Positions 7,125 through 16,469 are shown, numbered from the stretch's first letter. The stretch: 64,000 nt of DNA from Alicyclobacillus kakegawensis NBRC 103104 (GCF_001552655.1 NZ_BCRP01000006.1:124001-188000); one strand, 5' to 3'. Program-made: numbers and translations. The notes: generated by a model from the letters alone, not told the origin.

Positions 7125-9263
7125 GTGCACGTGCACACCTTGTTCGACAGTTCGCAAATGATCACCGCGTCGCTGAACGGAACCATCCGCGAAGCGGTGC
7201 TGGGCGCCATATTCGCCGTCGTGGTCATCCTCCTGTTCCTGCGCAGCCTGCGGACCACGGTCATCGCCGTCGTGTCGATCCCGTTGTCCATTCTGATTTC
7301 CCTCGTGCTGCTCAATCGCTTCCATGTGACGCTCAACATCATGACCTTGGGCGGCATGGCGGTGGCCACCGGGCGAGTGGTCGACGACAGCATCGTGGTC
7401 ATCGAAAACATCTACCGCCAGTGGCGGCGTGGCACCGGACGGGGGCGCGAGCTGGCGTTGTCCGCTAGCGCGGAAGTGGGGCGGGCCATCACATCCTCCA
7501 CCCTCACCACGGTCGCCGTGTTCCTGCCGCTGGGGCTGGTCGGCGGGCTGGTCGGCAAGATATTCTTCCCGTTCGCGCTGACGGTGGTCTGTTCCCTGCT
7601 GTCATCACTGCTGGTGGCACTGACGGTCGTCCCGCTGTTATCGTGGCTCCTGGTCACGCGCCGAGAGCCGCGTCGGGCCAGCGAAGATGGGGAGCCCAAG
7701 CGGAATTGGCGGCGGCCATATGAACGAGTCCTGGGTTGGTGCCTCGACCACAAGGCCCTGGTACTGGCCGGCACTGCGGTGGCCCTGGTGGCATCGGTTG
7801 CTGTGCTGCCGCTGGCCGGCAGCACGTTCATTCCGCAGACGGAAGAGAAGTTTGTCACCATATCCATCAACATGCCCATTGGGACAGCGCGCGCGACCAC
7901 CGACGCCAAGGCCCGCCAGGTGGAGGCGATTGTGCGCCGCCTGCCCGCGGTGACGCAGATGAACACGCAGGTAAGCAGCGACAGCGGCCAACTGTCGATG
8001 AGCGGCACTGTGGCCGGCAGCAATCAGGCCACCATCATGCTGAGGTTGCGTCCGGATGCGGATGTGGACGCTGTCACCAGCAACCTGCGGAGTCGGCTCA
8101 AGCCCATCGCCGGTCCGGCCCAGATTCAGGTGAACAGCTTGAACATGGGAGGCTCGTCCGGATCGTTCTCCCTCGTCGTGAGTGGCGCCAAGGAGGAGAG
8201 CATCCGCCGCGCAGCCGTGGACATCACCAAGGCACTCGTCGACGTTCCGGGTCTGGCCGATGTCACCAACAATCTGAGCCAGACGCAACCGCAGGTGGAG
8301 GTGCACACGGACGCGCAGAAGGCGGCCAAGTACGGCCTTACCGCGTATCAGGTGGGAAACTACGTAAAGGACTACATCGGCGGGAATCAAGTGGGTAACA
8401 TCCAGTTGCAGCAAAACACGTACGCGCTCGTGGCCAAGCTGAAATCCAATCATCCGCTGGATCAACTGAACACCCTCAAACACCTGCCCATTCCGTCGGC
8501 CACGGGCAAAAGCCTGGAACTGTCGGATGTGGCGACGGTGCGCATGGTGCAGACGCCGGTGTCCGTCCAGCACCGTGACGGACAGGCGTACGCAAGTGTA
8601 ACCGGCACCTTCACCACGCAAAACACCGGGCGCACAACCCAACTGGCGCTGGCGAAGGTGGATTCCCTGCACCTGCCGCGCGGCGTTCAGACGGAACTGT
8701 CGGGAGACAGTCAGCAGAAAGACCAAAGCTTTAACCAACTCATTGAGGCCATCATCGTCAGCGTGGGAATTGTCTACTTGGTGATGCTCATCACGTTTGG
8801 CGAATGGTCAGCCCCGTTTGCGATTTTGTTCTCAATGCCGGCGGCGCTGATTGGGGCGTTTTTCGGCACGGTTGTCACGCACCAGCCGGTCAGCGTGTCC
8901 TCGCTCATCGGCATCCTCATGCTCATGGGCATCGTCGTCACCAACGCCATCGTGCTGGTGGACCGGGTGGAACAGCGACGGCGCGCCGGTCTTTCCATCC
9001 GCCAGGCGCTGCTGGAAGCCGGAGCGACGCGGCTGCGGCCGATTCTTATGACCGCCGTCGCCACCATTTGCGCCTTGCTGCCGCTGGCGCTCGGGTTCTC
9101 CGAGGGGGCACTCATCTCCCAGGGGCTGGCCGTGGTGGTCATCGGCGGCTTGGTCACGTCGACCTTGCTTACGCTGATTCTCGTGCCGGTCATGTACGAA
9201 CTGTTGCACCTGCGCCAGCATCGTCGTCAGCAGCAAACGGCCACTCAAGGAGGTCAAGCCTGA
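7125..9263 (+). CDS. RND efflux transporter, C-terminal part (same frame, after the in-frame TAA)
   Basis: These 712 residues start at a GTG 12 bases after the TAA and lie in exactly the same frame as the upstream half. They contain the first transmembrane bundle (LGAIFAVVVILLFLRSLRTT onward), VVDDSIVVIEN with the paired aspartates of helix 4, the second porter repeat, and the second bundle with LMGIVVTNAIVLVD. Joined, the halves give about 1,158 residues, longer than SwrC because of the coiled-coil insertion. No ribosome-binding site is convincing before the GTG, so independent translation is doubtful. The 3' end overlaps the converging mrfB gene by 10 bases. Confidence 0.85.
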   Translation: MHVHTLFDSSQMITASLNGTIREAVLGAIFAVVVILLFLRSLRTTVIAVVSIPLSILISLVLLNRFHVTLNIMTLGGMAVATGRVVDDSIVVIENIYRQWRRGTGRGRELALSASAEVGRAITSSTLTTVAVFLPLGLVGGLVGKIFFPFALTVVCSLLSSLLVALTVVPLLSWLLVTRREPRRASEDGEPKRNWRRPYERVLGWCLDHKALVLAGTAVALVASVAVLPLAGSTFIPQTEEKFVTISINMPIGTARATTDAKARQVEAIVRRLPAVTQMNTQVSSDSGQLSMSGTVAGSNQATIMLRLRPDADVDAVTSNLRSRLKPIAGPAQIQVNSLNMGGSSGSFSLVVSGAKEESIRRAAVDITKALVDVPGLADVTNNLSQTQPQVEVHTDAQKAAKYGLTAYQVGNYVKDYIGGNQVGNIQLQQNTYALVAKLKSNHPLDQLNTLKHLPIPSATGKSLELSDVATVRMVQTPVSVQHRDGQAYASVTGTFTTQNTGRTTQLALAKVDSLHLPRGVQTELSGDSQQKDQSFNQLIEAIIVSVGIVYLVMLITFGEWSAPFAILFSMPAALIGAFFGTVVTHQPVSVSSLIGILMLMGIVVTNAIVLVDRVEQRRRAGLSIRQALLEAGATRLRPILMTAVATICALLPLALGFSEGALISQGLAVVVIGGLVTSTLLTLILVPVMYELLHLRQHRRQQQTATQGGQA

Positions 9264-10729
9264 CCCAGTTTGTGGTCGAGCCGCCGCATGCGGTGCAGCA
9301 GTTGGGCGCGCACCCGATCCCGTTGGTGCTCCGGCACCGCGCCGGCGGCCGACGACTGGCCATTTTGCCAGGCTCTCAGTTCGGCCTCGGTGCGGATGCC
9401 GCCCGCCTGGCCGCGGCCGACCGGCTCCAGGCTGTCCAGCCGCTGCAGCGCCCGGCGCGTCCAGGCCGCCGCGGCGACGAAGTCCTTCTCTCGGTGCTCC
9501 GCCAGTTTCGCCAATTCCACCAGCGGCGCTACCGTCCACGCAAAGCGTTCGGCCATGTCCCGCCACACGGCGCCCGCCTCCGACCAACGCTGTTGGCGCT
9601 TGAGCAGCAATCCGCGCAGCCAGCGCGCTTGCCAATCGCTGTCCGGGCACTCCGCCGCGGCCACCAAACAGCGCTCCGCCAAGTCGTACTCTCCCCACTC
9701 GCCATACCACCGCGCCAGGGCTGTGTACTCGCCGCCTGTCGTCACCGGGCGGCGTCCGGCCAACACGTCGGCCACCACCGCCGCCAATCGAGCCAGGCTG
9801 GAAACATCGGCGGCGTTGTGGTCGCAGACCGGTGCCAGCGGGAGCGGATTGGCATCCGCGAGGAACTGAAAGTAGCGCCCGGGTGCCTCCTTGCCAGGCA
9901 GGTCCTCCGTGCGCTGGACGCCGAGAATCCCTTCCTCCACACTGGTCAGGTTGATACGGCCCAACCGCCTGCGCCACAGTCGGCGGCACGGATGTATGAG
10001 ATCCAGCTGGCGCAGGTTGGGCGGCAGCGACAAGCGATAAAGGGTGAACCGGTTCTCCAACAGCGGCCAGTCAAAGCTGCGCCCATTGTAGGTGACGATG
10101 ACCGCTCCCGGTTGCAGGTGGCGGCAGGCCAAGGTCTGCAGCAGCGCCGCTTCTTGCGTGTAATCCGCCAACAGGTACTGATGGACGACCCACTCGTCAC
10201 CTTCCACCTGGCCCACCGCGTGCAAAAACGGAAACGTCCCCGCCCCACTGCCGAGGCCGGTGGTTTCGGTATCGTAAAAGCGCAGCGCCGCCCACAGCCC
10301 CGGCGAGGACGGCTGTGTACCGGGCCAAGCCGCCGGCGACGCGGCGAATTCAGCCTCGCCAGTGGCTTCGTCCGCCGCGGCGAGTCGCAGCAGCGTCTCC
10401 AGGTCACACTCCATCAGCTCAAGGAATGGCCCCGTCCCGTACCAGGCCAGGACATCGTAGCGCAGTTCGCGGTGCCACACGGGGCCAAACCCGTCGTCCT
10501 CCAGGCGGAAACCAAGCCGCTCCAGGGGAGGACGGGGCGACGCGGAAGCTCCGGGCCGGTCGCCGGCCTTATGCTCCCGCGCGCCCACTGGGATGCCGGG
10601 CGGAGATTGCCCTGCCCCCATCGTCTCGGCCGCCGGGGCGCCGGCGGCTGCGGCTGCTGCCGCATCCGGGCCCTGGCGGTGGACAGATTGTTCCAAGGCA
10701 GCCAGACGCTCAAGCAACGACCTACCCAC
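9254..10729 (-). CDS. mrfB: MrfB/YprB exonuclease with RNase H-like fold
   Basis: The 491-residue protein has a DnaQ-like exonuclease core: FYDTETTGLG with the first acidic pair (about residue 170), VTYNGRSFDWPLLENRF (about residue 232), and CDHNAADVSSLARL with the third motif (about residue 320). A helical TPR-like C-terminal region follows. The order matches B. subtilis YprB, named MrfB for mitomycin C repair. It begins with GTG and overlaps the end of mrfA by 8 bases, as expected for the helicase-nuclease pair. A 3'-5' DNA exonuclease role is known for the family; the activity here is inferred. Confidence 0.85.
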   Translation of the reverse strand: MGRSLLERLAALEQSVHRQGPDAAAAAAAGAPAAETMGAGQSPPGIPVGAREHKAGDRPGASASPRPPLERLGFRLEDDGFGPVWHRELRYDVLAWYGTGPFLELMECDLETLLRLAAADEATGEAEFAASPAAWPGTQPSSPGLWAALRFYDTETTGLGSGAGTFPFLHAVGQVEGDEWVVHQYLLADYTQEAALLQTLACRHLQPGAVIVTYNGRSFDWPLLENRFTLYRLSLPPNLRQLDLIHPCRRLWRRRLGRINLTSVEEGILGVQRTEDLPGKEAPGRYFQFLADANPLPLAPVCDHNAADVSSLARLAAVVADVLAGRRPVTTGGEYTALARWYGEWGEYDLAERCLVAAAECPDSDWQARWLRGLLLKRQQRWSEAGAVWRDMAERFAWTVAPLVELAKLAEHREKDFVAAAAWTRRALQRLDSLEPVGRGQAGGIRTEAELRAWQNGQSSAAGAVPEHQRDRVRAQLLHRMRRLDHKLGQA

Positions 10730-13007
10730 GCGCGCCCACCCAGCTTTCCTTTACGCATTTGGTCAACAGGGCGCTGACCCAGCCCTTGGCGTCGCCGTCC
10801 TCTTCTCCGGGTCCGATGCAAGACGGGCATCCGCCCGTGCAAGAGCAGCCAAGCACCATCTCCAACGCCGTCCCATACACTTCCTCTGCGATGCGGTGGA
10901 CGCGTTCGGCCAACCCGACGCCTCCCGGGTAGGCGTCATACAGGTACACGGTCGGCAATCCGGTGTGCGGGTCTTTGATGTGGGCTGCGGCGTGCAAATC
11001 CGAGGGCATGCACATGCAGTGCAGAGACGCAGCCTGGCGCAACACGTGCGCCACTCCCTTCAACGCGCTCTCCCACTGGCCGCGGTTGGCCAATAGGTTG
11101 CTGTCTTGCCACGAGCACCAATACCCGGTTGTGTGCAGTTCCGCCTCCGGCAGGTAGATCTTGCCCCAGCCCAGGTTTTCGTTCGTGTCAAACTTCATCT
11201 TCTTGAACAACGTCGGCACCGCGTTGACCATCACCTCGCCGAAGTGGTGCCAGGAGGCGGATGCGTCCGCGGCTGGCCGGCTCTCCATCTCGTCGAGCAC
11301 CTGCAAGCGGACGGCCAGCTCGGCGTCGGTGTAGTAGTCAACCGACACTGCGCGGACATAGGCCTTCCCGTTCTCCAGGTCCAGCTTCTCCACCTGGTAA
11401 ACCTGCGATTGGTGCATGTAAATGGCTTCCTCGTGCAGCATCGTCAGCGCGCTGAACCTGTCCATCTCGCCAATCACCACATGCCGCGCGGAGGTCGTAT
11501 CGACAATGACCACGTTGTCCTGGGCGGCGCTGCGCAGCGAAATGGAATGGCTCGGCAGCGAATCGGCCATCCAATAATAGCGGCCATCGCGCCCCTGGTG
11601 CACGACCCTGGCAGACGCCAGGTAGTCGAGCAGTTCCTTTGTCGTTTCCACACCGAATCGCTCTTCCGGTTGAAACGGGAGTTCAAACGCTGCGCACTTC
11701 AGGTGATCCACCAAGACCAACAGGTTGTCCGGATATATCCGCGCCGCCTCGGGAGAACGGGAGAGAATCTGCTCTGGGTGGGTGGCGACGTACTGGTCCA
11801 GGGCGGAAGCGTTGGCGATGAACAGCGACAGGGAGAGTCCGCTGCGCCGCCCAGCGCGGCCAGCCTGCTGGCGGAGAGACGCGATGGTGCCCGGGTAGCC
11901 GACTGAGATGGCCGCTTCCAGCGATCCGATGTCCACCCCCAACTCCAGCGCGTTGGTGCTGACCACGCCGCGGATACGTCCCTCCCGCAATCCCCGCTCA
12001 ATCTGCCGCCGCTCGCTCGGCAGGTAGCCGCCACGGTAGCCCATCACCAGACCGTCCTCTCCACCCCGCACGCCGCGCTTCCAATATGTGGCGAGCAGCT
12101 CGACCTGGTTGCGGGACCTCACAAAAGCAATCGTCGAAATGCCCTCGTTGAGCAGCCGGGTGCCGATGCGCCGCGCCTCTCCCAGCGCGGACCTGCGCAG
12201 GCCGAGCTTGGGATTCACAAGCGGTGGATTGTAGATGACAAAATGCCGCTCGCCTTGCGGAGCGCCCGATTTCTCGACCAGGGCCACCTCGTCGCCAATC
12301 AGCTTGGCGCCCAATTCCTCGGGATTGGCCAGGGTGGCCGAACAGAGAATGAACTGGGGACGACTGCCATAAAACGCGCATACCCGCCGCAAGCGCCGGA
12401 TTACGTTGGCCACGTGGCTGCCAAACACGCCACGGTACGTGTGCGCCTCGTCAATCACGATATAACGCAGGTTTTCGAACAGCCGCAGCCACTTGGTATG
12501 ATGCGGCAGGATGGCGCTGTGCAACATATCCGGATTGGTGACGACGATATGCCCGGCCTCGCGGATCTTGGCGCGGGCGTGAATGGGTGTGTCCCCGTCG
12601 TACGTGAACGAGTGGACGGTCGTCGTCAAGCGCCCGATGAGATCCGTCAACTCGGCCACTTGGTCCTGCGCCAACGCCTTGGTCGGAAAGATGTACAAGG
12701 CGCGGCTTTGTGGCTGCTTGCAGACGGCGTCGAGCACCGGTAGATTATAGCAAAGGGTCTTGCCGCTGGCGGTCGGCGTCGTCACCATCACGTTCCGGCC
12801 GCGCCGCACCTGTTCCACGGCCTCCGCCTGATGCAGGTAGAGGCTGCTTATGCCGCGCCCTATCAAGGCGCTGCGCACCTCTTCGTGCAGCCATTCAGGC
12901 AGAGGCCGCGTGCGCGCCGGCCGCGCCGGCTCGACCTGCCAAGCCGCCACATCACGCATAAACGCCTCGTCGCGCCGCCATTCATCGAGCAACAGTGTGA
13001 GTTCCAT
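10722..13007 (-). CDS. mrfA: MrfA/YprA superfamily 2 helicase
   Basis: The 761-residue protein is a DExH helicase. Motif I is TPTASGKTLCYN (near residue 80), motif II is VIDEAHTYRG, and motif III is CSATLANP; motif VI is QQAGRAGRRSGLS. The C-terminal DUF1998 domain ends with the cysteine cluster CSCTGGCPSCIGPG. This is the architecture of B. subtilis YprA/MrfA, a 3'-5' helicase that acts in repair of mitomycin C crosslinks and monoadducts together with MrfB. A LexA-type palindrome lies 77 bases upstream of the ATG, suggesting SOS control here. Confidence 0.92.
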   Translation of the reverse strand: MELTLLLDEWRRDEAFMRDVAAWQVEPARPARTRPLPEWLHEEVRSALIGRGISSLYLHQAEAVEQVRRGRNVMVTTPTASGKTLCYNLPVLDAVCKQPQSRALYIFPTKALAQDQVAELTDLIGRLTTTVHSFTYDGDTPIHARAKIREAGHIVVTNPDMLHSAILPHHTKWLRLFENLRYIVIDEAHTYRGVFGSHVANVIRRLRRVCAFYGSRPQFILCSATLANPEELGAKLIGDEVALVEKSGAPQGERHFVIYNPPLVNPKLGLRRSALGEARRIGTRLLNEGISTIAFVRSRNQVELLATYWKRGVRGGEDGLVMGYRGGYLPSERRQIERGLREGRIRGVVSTNALELGVDIGSLEAAISVGYPGTIASLRQQAGRAGRRSGLSLSLFIANASALDQYVATHPEQILSRSPEAARIYPDNLLVLVDHLKCAAFELPFQPEERFGVETTKELLDYLASARVVHQGRDGRYYWMADSLPSHSISLRSAAQDNVVIVDTTSARHVVIGEMDRFSALTMLHEEAIYMHQSQVYQVEKLDLENGKAYVRAVSVDYYTDAELAVRLQVLDEMESRPAADASASWHHFGEVMVNAVPTLFKKMKFDTNENLGWGKIYLPEAELHTTGYWCSWQDSNLLANRGQWESALKGVAHVLRQAASLHCMCMPSDLHAAAHIKDPHTGLPTVYLYDAYPGGVGLAERVHRIAEEVYGTALEMVLGCSCTGGCPSCIGPGEEDGDAKGWVSALLTKCVKESWVGARG

Positions 13008-13083
13008 CGGTTCGTCCTAACCTCTTTCGCTTCCTTCGCTCCTGTCGGCCTTTCTACTTATTTCTTATTTCGCGGTGCGCCGG

Positions 13084-13097
13084 CGAACTCCTGTTCG
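13084..13097 (-). promoter_or_regulatory. LexA-type SOS box upstream of mrfAB
   Basis: CGAACTCCTGTTCG has perfect CGAAC and GTTCG arms separated by 4 bases, the shape of the Bacillota LexA (DinR) operator. It lies between the mrfA start and the divergent rsfA gene. No strong SigA promoter was identified beside it. Confidence 0.6.
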
Positions 13098-13176
13098 CAC
13101 CTCTCTACGAAATTCGGCGCAATAGGTCACGATTGCCCGGCTCTCACATAGCATAATAGTGGGTTTTTACCTGGCA

Positions 13177-13206
13177 GGGTATGAATCTCGTACACCTTGG
13201 AAATAA
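13177..13206 (+). promoter_or_regulatory. SigF/SigG-like promoter for rsfA
   Basis: GTATG (13177-13181) and GGAAATAAAT (13197-13206), 15 bases apart, resemble forespore sigma factor promoters. In B. subtilis rsfA is a forespore gene, so the match is consistent, but the -10 has two deviations. Confidence 0.4.
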
Positions 13207-13238
13207 ATGATAGCAGCCGGTAGAAGGAGGAAGTTGTG

Positions 13239-13820
13239 ATGGAAAGTGCAGAACGCTGGACAACGCGATCCGACGCATGGTTGCCCAGCGATGACGAACG
13301 GCTGTCTGAGATTGTCTTACATCACATCCGCAGCGGCAGCACGCAGTTGAAAGCGTTCGAGGAAGCCGCGGCCGAATTGGGCCGCACACCGGCCGCCTGC
13401 GGATATCGCTGGAACGGCGTGCTGCGCAAGGAACGCCGTGAGGAAATTGAACAAGCCAAGAAGGAGCGTAAGTCCGTACAGAAGATGAACGCGACAAACC
13501 CATCCCTCAAAGACTCTGCCAGTGTCATCACGGTTACGACCTCAGAATCGATGCAGGACGTCATTAAGTTCCTCCAGACATTCGACGCTGGATACCAGAA
13601 GCTGCGGGCCCAGCTGGAACAGGTCGAGGCGGAACGCGACGAGCTGGCCGCCAAGGTCAGGGAGCTGGAGGCGCAACTGGCGCGCAGCCCGGTCGGCGAT
13701 CTCGGTCCCGTCACCGCGGAGCAGTTGGAGCAGGACTCGAAAACCCTGTTTGCTATCATGGAGCGAGCGCGCAAACTTCTGGACGGGGACCTGCGCACCC
13801 CCCAACGGGACGACGCATGA
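13239..13820 (+). CDS. rsfA: RsfA-family prespore transcriptional regulator
   Basis: The 193-residue protein starts with a Myb/SANT-like DNA-binding domain (RWTTRSDAWLPSDDERLSE, then TPAACGYRWNGVLRK, about residues 5-65). A long coiled coil follows (about residues 100-155, FDAGYQKLRAQLEQVEAERD). This is the RsfA layout, a regulator that modulates SigF-dependent genes in the forespore. ATG at 13239 has GAAGGAGG 8 bases upstream; a GTG immediately before it is less likely. The gene converges with the DUF402 gene and is transcribed divergently from mrfAB. Confidence 0.85.
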   Translation: MESAERWTTRSDAWLPSDDERLSEIVLHHIRSGSTQLKAFEEAAAELGRTPAACGYRWNGVLRKERREEIEQAKKERKSVQKMNATNPSLKDSASVITVTTSESMQDVIKFLQTFDAGYQKLRAQLEQVEAERDELAAKVRELEAQLARSPVGDLGPVTAEQLEQDSKTLFAIMERARKLLDGDLRTPQRDDA

Positions 13821-13823
13821 CGG

Positions 13824-14327
13824 TCAATCGCCGCGGCCCTGGCCGCGGCGCTCCACCCATGCACGCCAGCGGCTGGCTATGGCGGGAGCAAACGGCCCGC
13901 TCCGAGTGCGGGCCGCTGCCGTCAGCCAGTCCCGCGCCGCTTGCGCAGCCTCCACCCACACGGCCGGGTACCGACGACTGCGGACACGGAACTCCTCCTC
14001 ATCCACCACCTGTAATTCGCCCTTCATCAGCAACACGTCGATGTCCAGATCATGAAAGCACACGCCCGCGCCGGATTGATAGACTGGCGGCGTGATGATG
14101 TTGCAATAATAGTCTGTCCCGTACGGACGCAGGAGCAGGCATACCTGATAGAATGCCCCGGGCCAAAACATCAGCAGCACCGGGTCCTCGTCGGTCCAAC
14201 GGCGGCCGTCCGCCTCCACGACCGGACTCCCCGGCGGTACATAGAACACCCACGGGTCATCCGTGCACACGGCCTCCGGCCAGCATCGGTGTGGCCGGCC
14301 GTCGCCGTGCAGGCTCGTGATCTTCAC
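13824..14327 (-). CDS. DUF402 domain protein (first of two)
   Basis: The 167-residue protein has the DUF402 core: DPVLLMFWPGAFYQVCLLLRPYG, YYCNIITPP, then CFHDLDIDVLLMKGELQVVDEEEF. Characterised relatives are metal-dependent nucleoside di- or triphosphate phosphatases with a beta-barrel fold; the substrate here is unknown. The start is GTG, and GTGA joins it to the stop of the upstream ytvI-like gene (4-base overlap), so the two are coupled. A second, more distant DUF402 gene lies at 22070-22588. Confidence 0.78.
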   Translation of the reverse strand: MKITSLHGDGRPHRCWPEAVCTDDPWVFYVPPGSPVVEADGRRWTDEDPVLLMFWPGAFYQVCLLLRPYGTDYYCNIITPPVYQSGAGVCFHDLDIDVLLMKGELQVVDEEEFRVRSRRYPAVWVEAAQAARDWLTAAARTRSGPFAPAIASRWRAWVERRGQGRGD

Positions 14328-15574
14328 CGCTTTCCACCCCGCCCGTTTTCGCGTTCCCCACGCTCTTGCTCATCGGCTCGCCTGTCCGCCCCCTCGGCCT
14401 GCGCCGCGCGGATCGACACATTGGGTAAATCCGCCTTCCCGCCGGCTGCCCCACTCGCTACAACCGCGCGCGCATCCGCCTCCTGCACCGCCTCAGGCGG
14501 GAGAAAGTCGACGAACAGGCGAATGCGTAACAGGGACTTGACGCCAATCAAGGCGATAGGCCCCACAAACAGCCCCAGCACACCGAGCAGCTTCATGCCG
14601 ACGTAGAGCGCAAACAGCGTCGACAGCGTATCCAACCCCACGCTGTCCGCCAAAATTTTCGGTTCAATCAGGTGCCGAATCGAAGAGATGACCACCTGAA
14701 TCAGCAGGACTTTGATGGCCAGGGGCACATCACCCAGGAGCAGCGCCCCGGCCGCCCACGGCACGGTCATGATGGCGGAGCCGAGGATCGGAATCATCCC
14801 CGAGATCCCGAACAACAGCCCGAGAATCAGGGCGTAAGGGATGTTGAGCAGCCACATGCCGAGGACTCCCAGAACCGCCGACAGGATCATCAGAATGACC
14901 TGAACGCGAATCGTGCCGAGGAAGGCGCGGACCACGTCGTTGACGACCACCTGCACCTTGCTCGACCAACCGGGCGGCAGCACGCCCAAAAACCGCTGAT
15001 ACATCCGCTCTCGCCGCACAAGCATGAAAAAAGTGGCAATCAGGGCAATCACGACCAGGAACGTCCATTCCGGCAGCATCGTCAGGGAATTGAGAATAAA
15101 GGACGCAAGGTTGTTGAACCAACCCTCAACGCTCTTGAGAACATGGTTGACCGCGTCCTGCAGCCCGGAACTGACCTGGGGCGGCAGCTGGCCGTATACG
15201 TCCATGCCCGCCTCCAGGCGCTGCCTGGCCCATTTCTGTGCCTCCGCCAGGTACGTGGGCAGCTGCGCTGTCAATGTTGTGGCCTCTCTCGCAATCGCGA
15301 TGGCCAAATAGGTGAAGATGACCAGGAACAGGACCACAATGCCAGCCATCACGGTCAAAACCGCGATTGTCCGTCCCATGCCGATGCGTTCGCACCAGCG
15401 CACCAGCGGCAGGAGAACCATGGCCAGCACACCGCCAATGACAAACGGAAAGATGTACGGCCACGCGGCCGCAAACGCCGCACACAAGAGGACGACGAGG
15501 GCCAACAGAGAGACCACTTCCACGACACGCCACAAGTACCTGCGCATTTCCGCTTGATTCGACGACAACCTCAT
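14324..15574 (-). CDS. ytvI: AI-2E family permease, YtvI-like sporulation membrane protein
   Basis: The 416-residue protein has about seven membrane segments. The pattern is characteristic of the AI-2E/YtvI family: paired N-terminal helices (WPYIFPFVIGGVLAMVLLPL), a central soluble stretch, and the conserved LLFGISGMIPILGSAIMTVP with LIEPKILADSVGLDTL near the C-terminus. In B. subtilis YtvI is a sporulation membrane protein; other relatives are sodium or peptide-like permeases, so function is not settled. The ATG at 15574 has AGGTGG 7 bases upstream; the frame remains open further upstream but without a good ribosome-binding site. The C-terminal tail is charged (Arg/Glu-rich). Confidence 0.78.
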   Translation of the reverse strand: MRLSSNQAEMRRYLWRVVEVVSLLALVVLLCAAFAAAWPYIFPFVIGGVLAMVLLPLVRWCERIGMGRTIAVLTVMAGIVVLFLVIFTYLAIAIAREATTLTAQLPTYLAEAQKWARQRLEAGMDVYGQLPPQVSSGLQDAVNHVLKSVEGWFNNLASFILNSLTMLPEWTFLVVIALIATFFMLVRRERMYQRFLGVLPPGWSSKVQVVVNDVVRAFLGTIRVQVILMILSAVLGVLGMWLLNIPYALILGLLFGISGMIPILGSAIMTVPWAAGALLLGDVPLAIKVLLIQVVISSIRHLIEPKILADSVGLDTLSTLFALYVGMKLLGVLGLFVGPIALIGVKSLLRIRLFVDFLPPEAVQEADARAVVASGAAGGKADLPNVSIRAAQAEGADRRADEQERGERENGRGGKR

Positions 15575-15609
15575 GGCCCGACCACCTTTCCCGTCTCCGA
15601 AGGCGGGAC

Positions 15610-15801
15610 TCACGAACGCTGTGCGTGGCGAAGGATGCGCTTGCGGGTCATAAATCCAAGGCCGGTAAGGACAACCGCGACGACGAACAGGAGCACTGCC
15701 AGCCCGCCGCGCTCCTCGGCCAACATCACGCTGCCCAAGGCAAAACAGGCCATCGTGCAAACAGCCAAACAGAAAAACGTCACTTTATGCCGTTGCGACA
15801 C
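15610..15801 (-). CDS. ylaF: YlaF-like small membrane protein (DUF5325)
   Basis: The 63-residue protein has two hydrophobic helices and a short basic tail (TRKRILRHAQRS). The stretch AEERGGLAVLLFVVAVVL followed by GFMTRKR resembles B. subtilis YlaF. Function is unknown. GTG start with AAGGTG 5 bases upstream. It is the first gene of ylaF-ytvI-DUF402. Confidence 0.62.
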   Translation of the reverse strand: MSQRHKVTFFCLAVCTMACFALGSVMLAEERGGLAVLLFVVAVVLTGLGFMTRKRILRHAQRS

Positions 15802-15896
15802 GGTGTCACCTTCCTACGCGGTGCATATCAAGACGATAATACCACATCCGCACAGGCCGTGCCCGCGACCTGGGTACTCGAGAACCGGTCGGCAAA

Positions 15897-15938
15897 GACA
15901 AAAAACACCCCTTCGGCCTGCCCAAAGGCGCGAAGGGG
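15897..15938 (-). terminator. Intrinsic terminator after the TrkA-N-like gene
   Basis: CCCCTTCG pairs with CGAAGGGG around a loop with an additional GCC/GGC pairing (15908-15938). On the minus strand it is followed by a GTTTTTTGT tail (15897-15905). It fits the end of the leftward gene at 15993-16427. Confidence 0.7.
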
Positions 15939-15992
15939 CCAATTTATGGTTGTCTCACGATTGTCCATGTGGTGTATGACGGACGACTGCGC

Positions 15993-16427
15993 TTATGCCG
16001 GCATGTGTTTGGGCAGATGGCGGTAAAGCTGCGCCCACGCCGCCTCCCTGCTGGAGGAGACAATCACCTGATGCGCCCCCAGATTGCGAAAGATCCGCCG
16101 ATGGCTCGGGTGCTCGGTTACCACCAGCACCTCGGTCACCCCCGCCTGAAACAAGGACTGCGCCACCAGCGCACTGCGCACGAAGTCCACATCGTCGTGC
16201 ACGACGGCCACCTCCACCCCTGCCTCGACCGCCGCCCGGCGCACAGCCGCCCGGTTGCCGTCGGTGGTCAACAACATGTCCCTGCCATACCATTGCCGCA
16301 GTTGACGGTGGTAGGTATCAAAACAGTCAAGCACACGTACCTGCGCCCCCAACTTTTGGGCCTTGCGCGCGTATTCCACACCCGCCTCCGAAAACGCGAC
16401 CAACAACAGTTGATACTCGGCGCCCAT
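15993..16427 (-). CDS. Small Rossmann-like protein, TrkA-N/RCK-like single domain
   Basis: The 144-residue protein has alternating beta-alpha repeats: LLLVAFSEAGVEYARKAQ, VRVLDCF, LLTTDGN, VAVVHDD, then VAQSLFQAGVTEVLVVTEHP and FRNLGAHQVIVSS. The second half resembles the nucleotide-binding RCK_N/TrkA-N domain, but the usual GxGxxG is replaced by AFSEAG and no membrane or RCK_C part is present. A regulatory or partner subunit is possible; no function is assigned. It has its own promoter with a perfect cre match just downstream of the -10, and a terminator follows. Confidence 0.55.
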   Translation of the reverse strand: MGAEYQLLLVAFSEAGVEYARKAQKLGAQVRVLDCFDTYHRQLRQWYGRDMLLTTDGNRAAVRRAAVEAGVEVAVVHDDVDFVRSALVAQSLFQAGVTEVLVVTEHPSHRRIFRNLGAHQVIVSSSREAAWAQLYRHLPKHMPA

Positions 16428-16469
16428 AACCCGTTCATCTCCCCAGGTGAAGTGGGAGTCCGACCTTAT

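Noticed and set aside
8804..10777. A 657-codon plus-strand frame over the end of the RND gene and mrfB
   Set aside because: It crosses two unrelated genes on opposite strands and lacks any domain.
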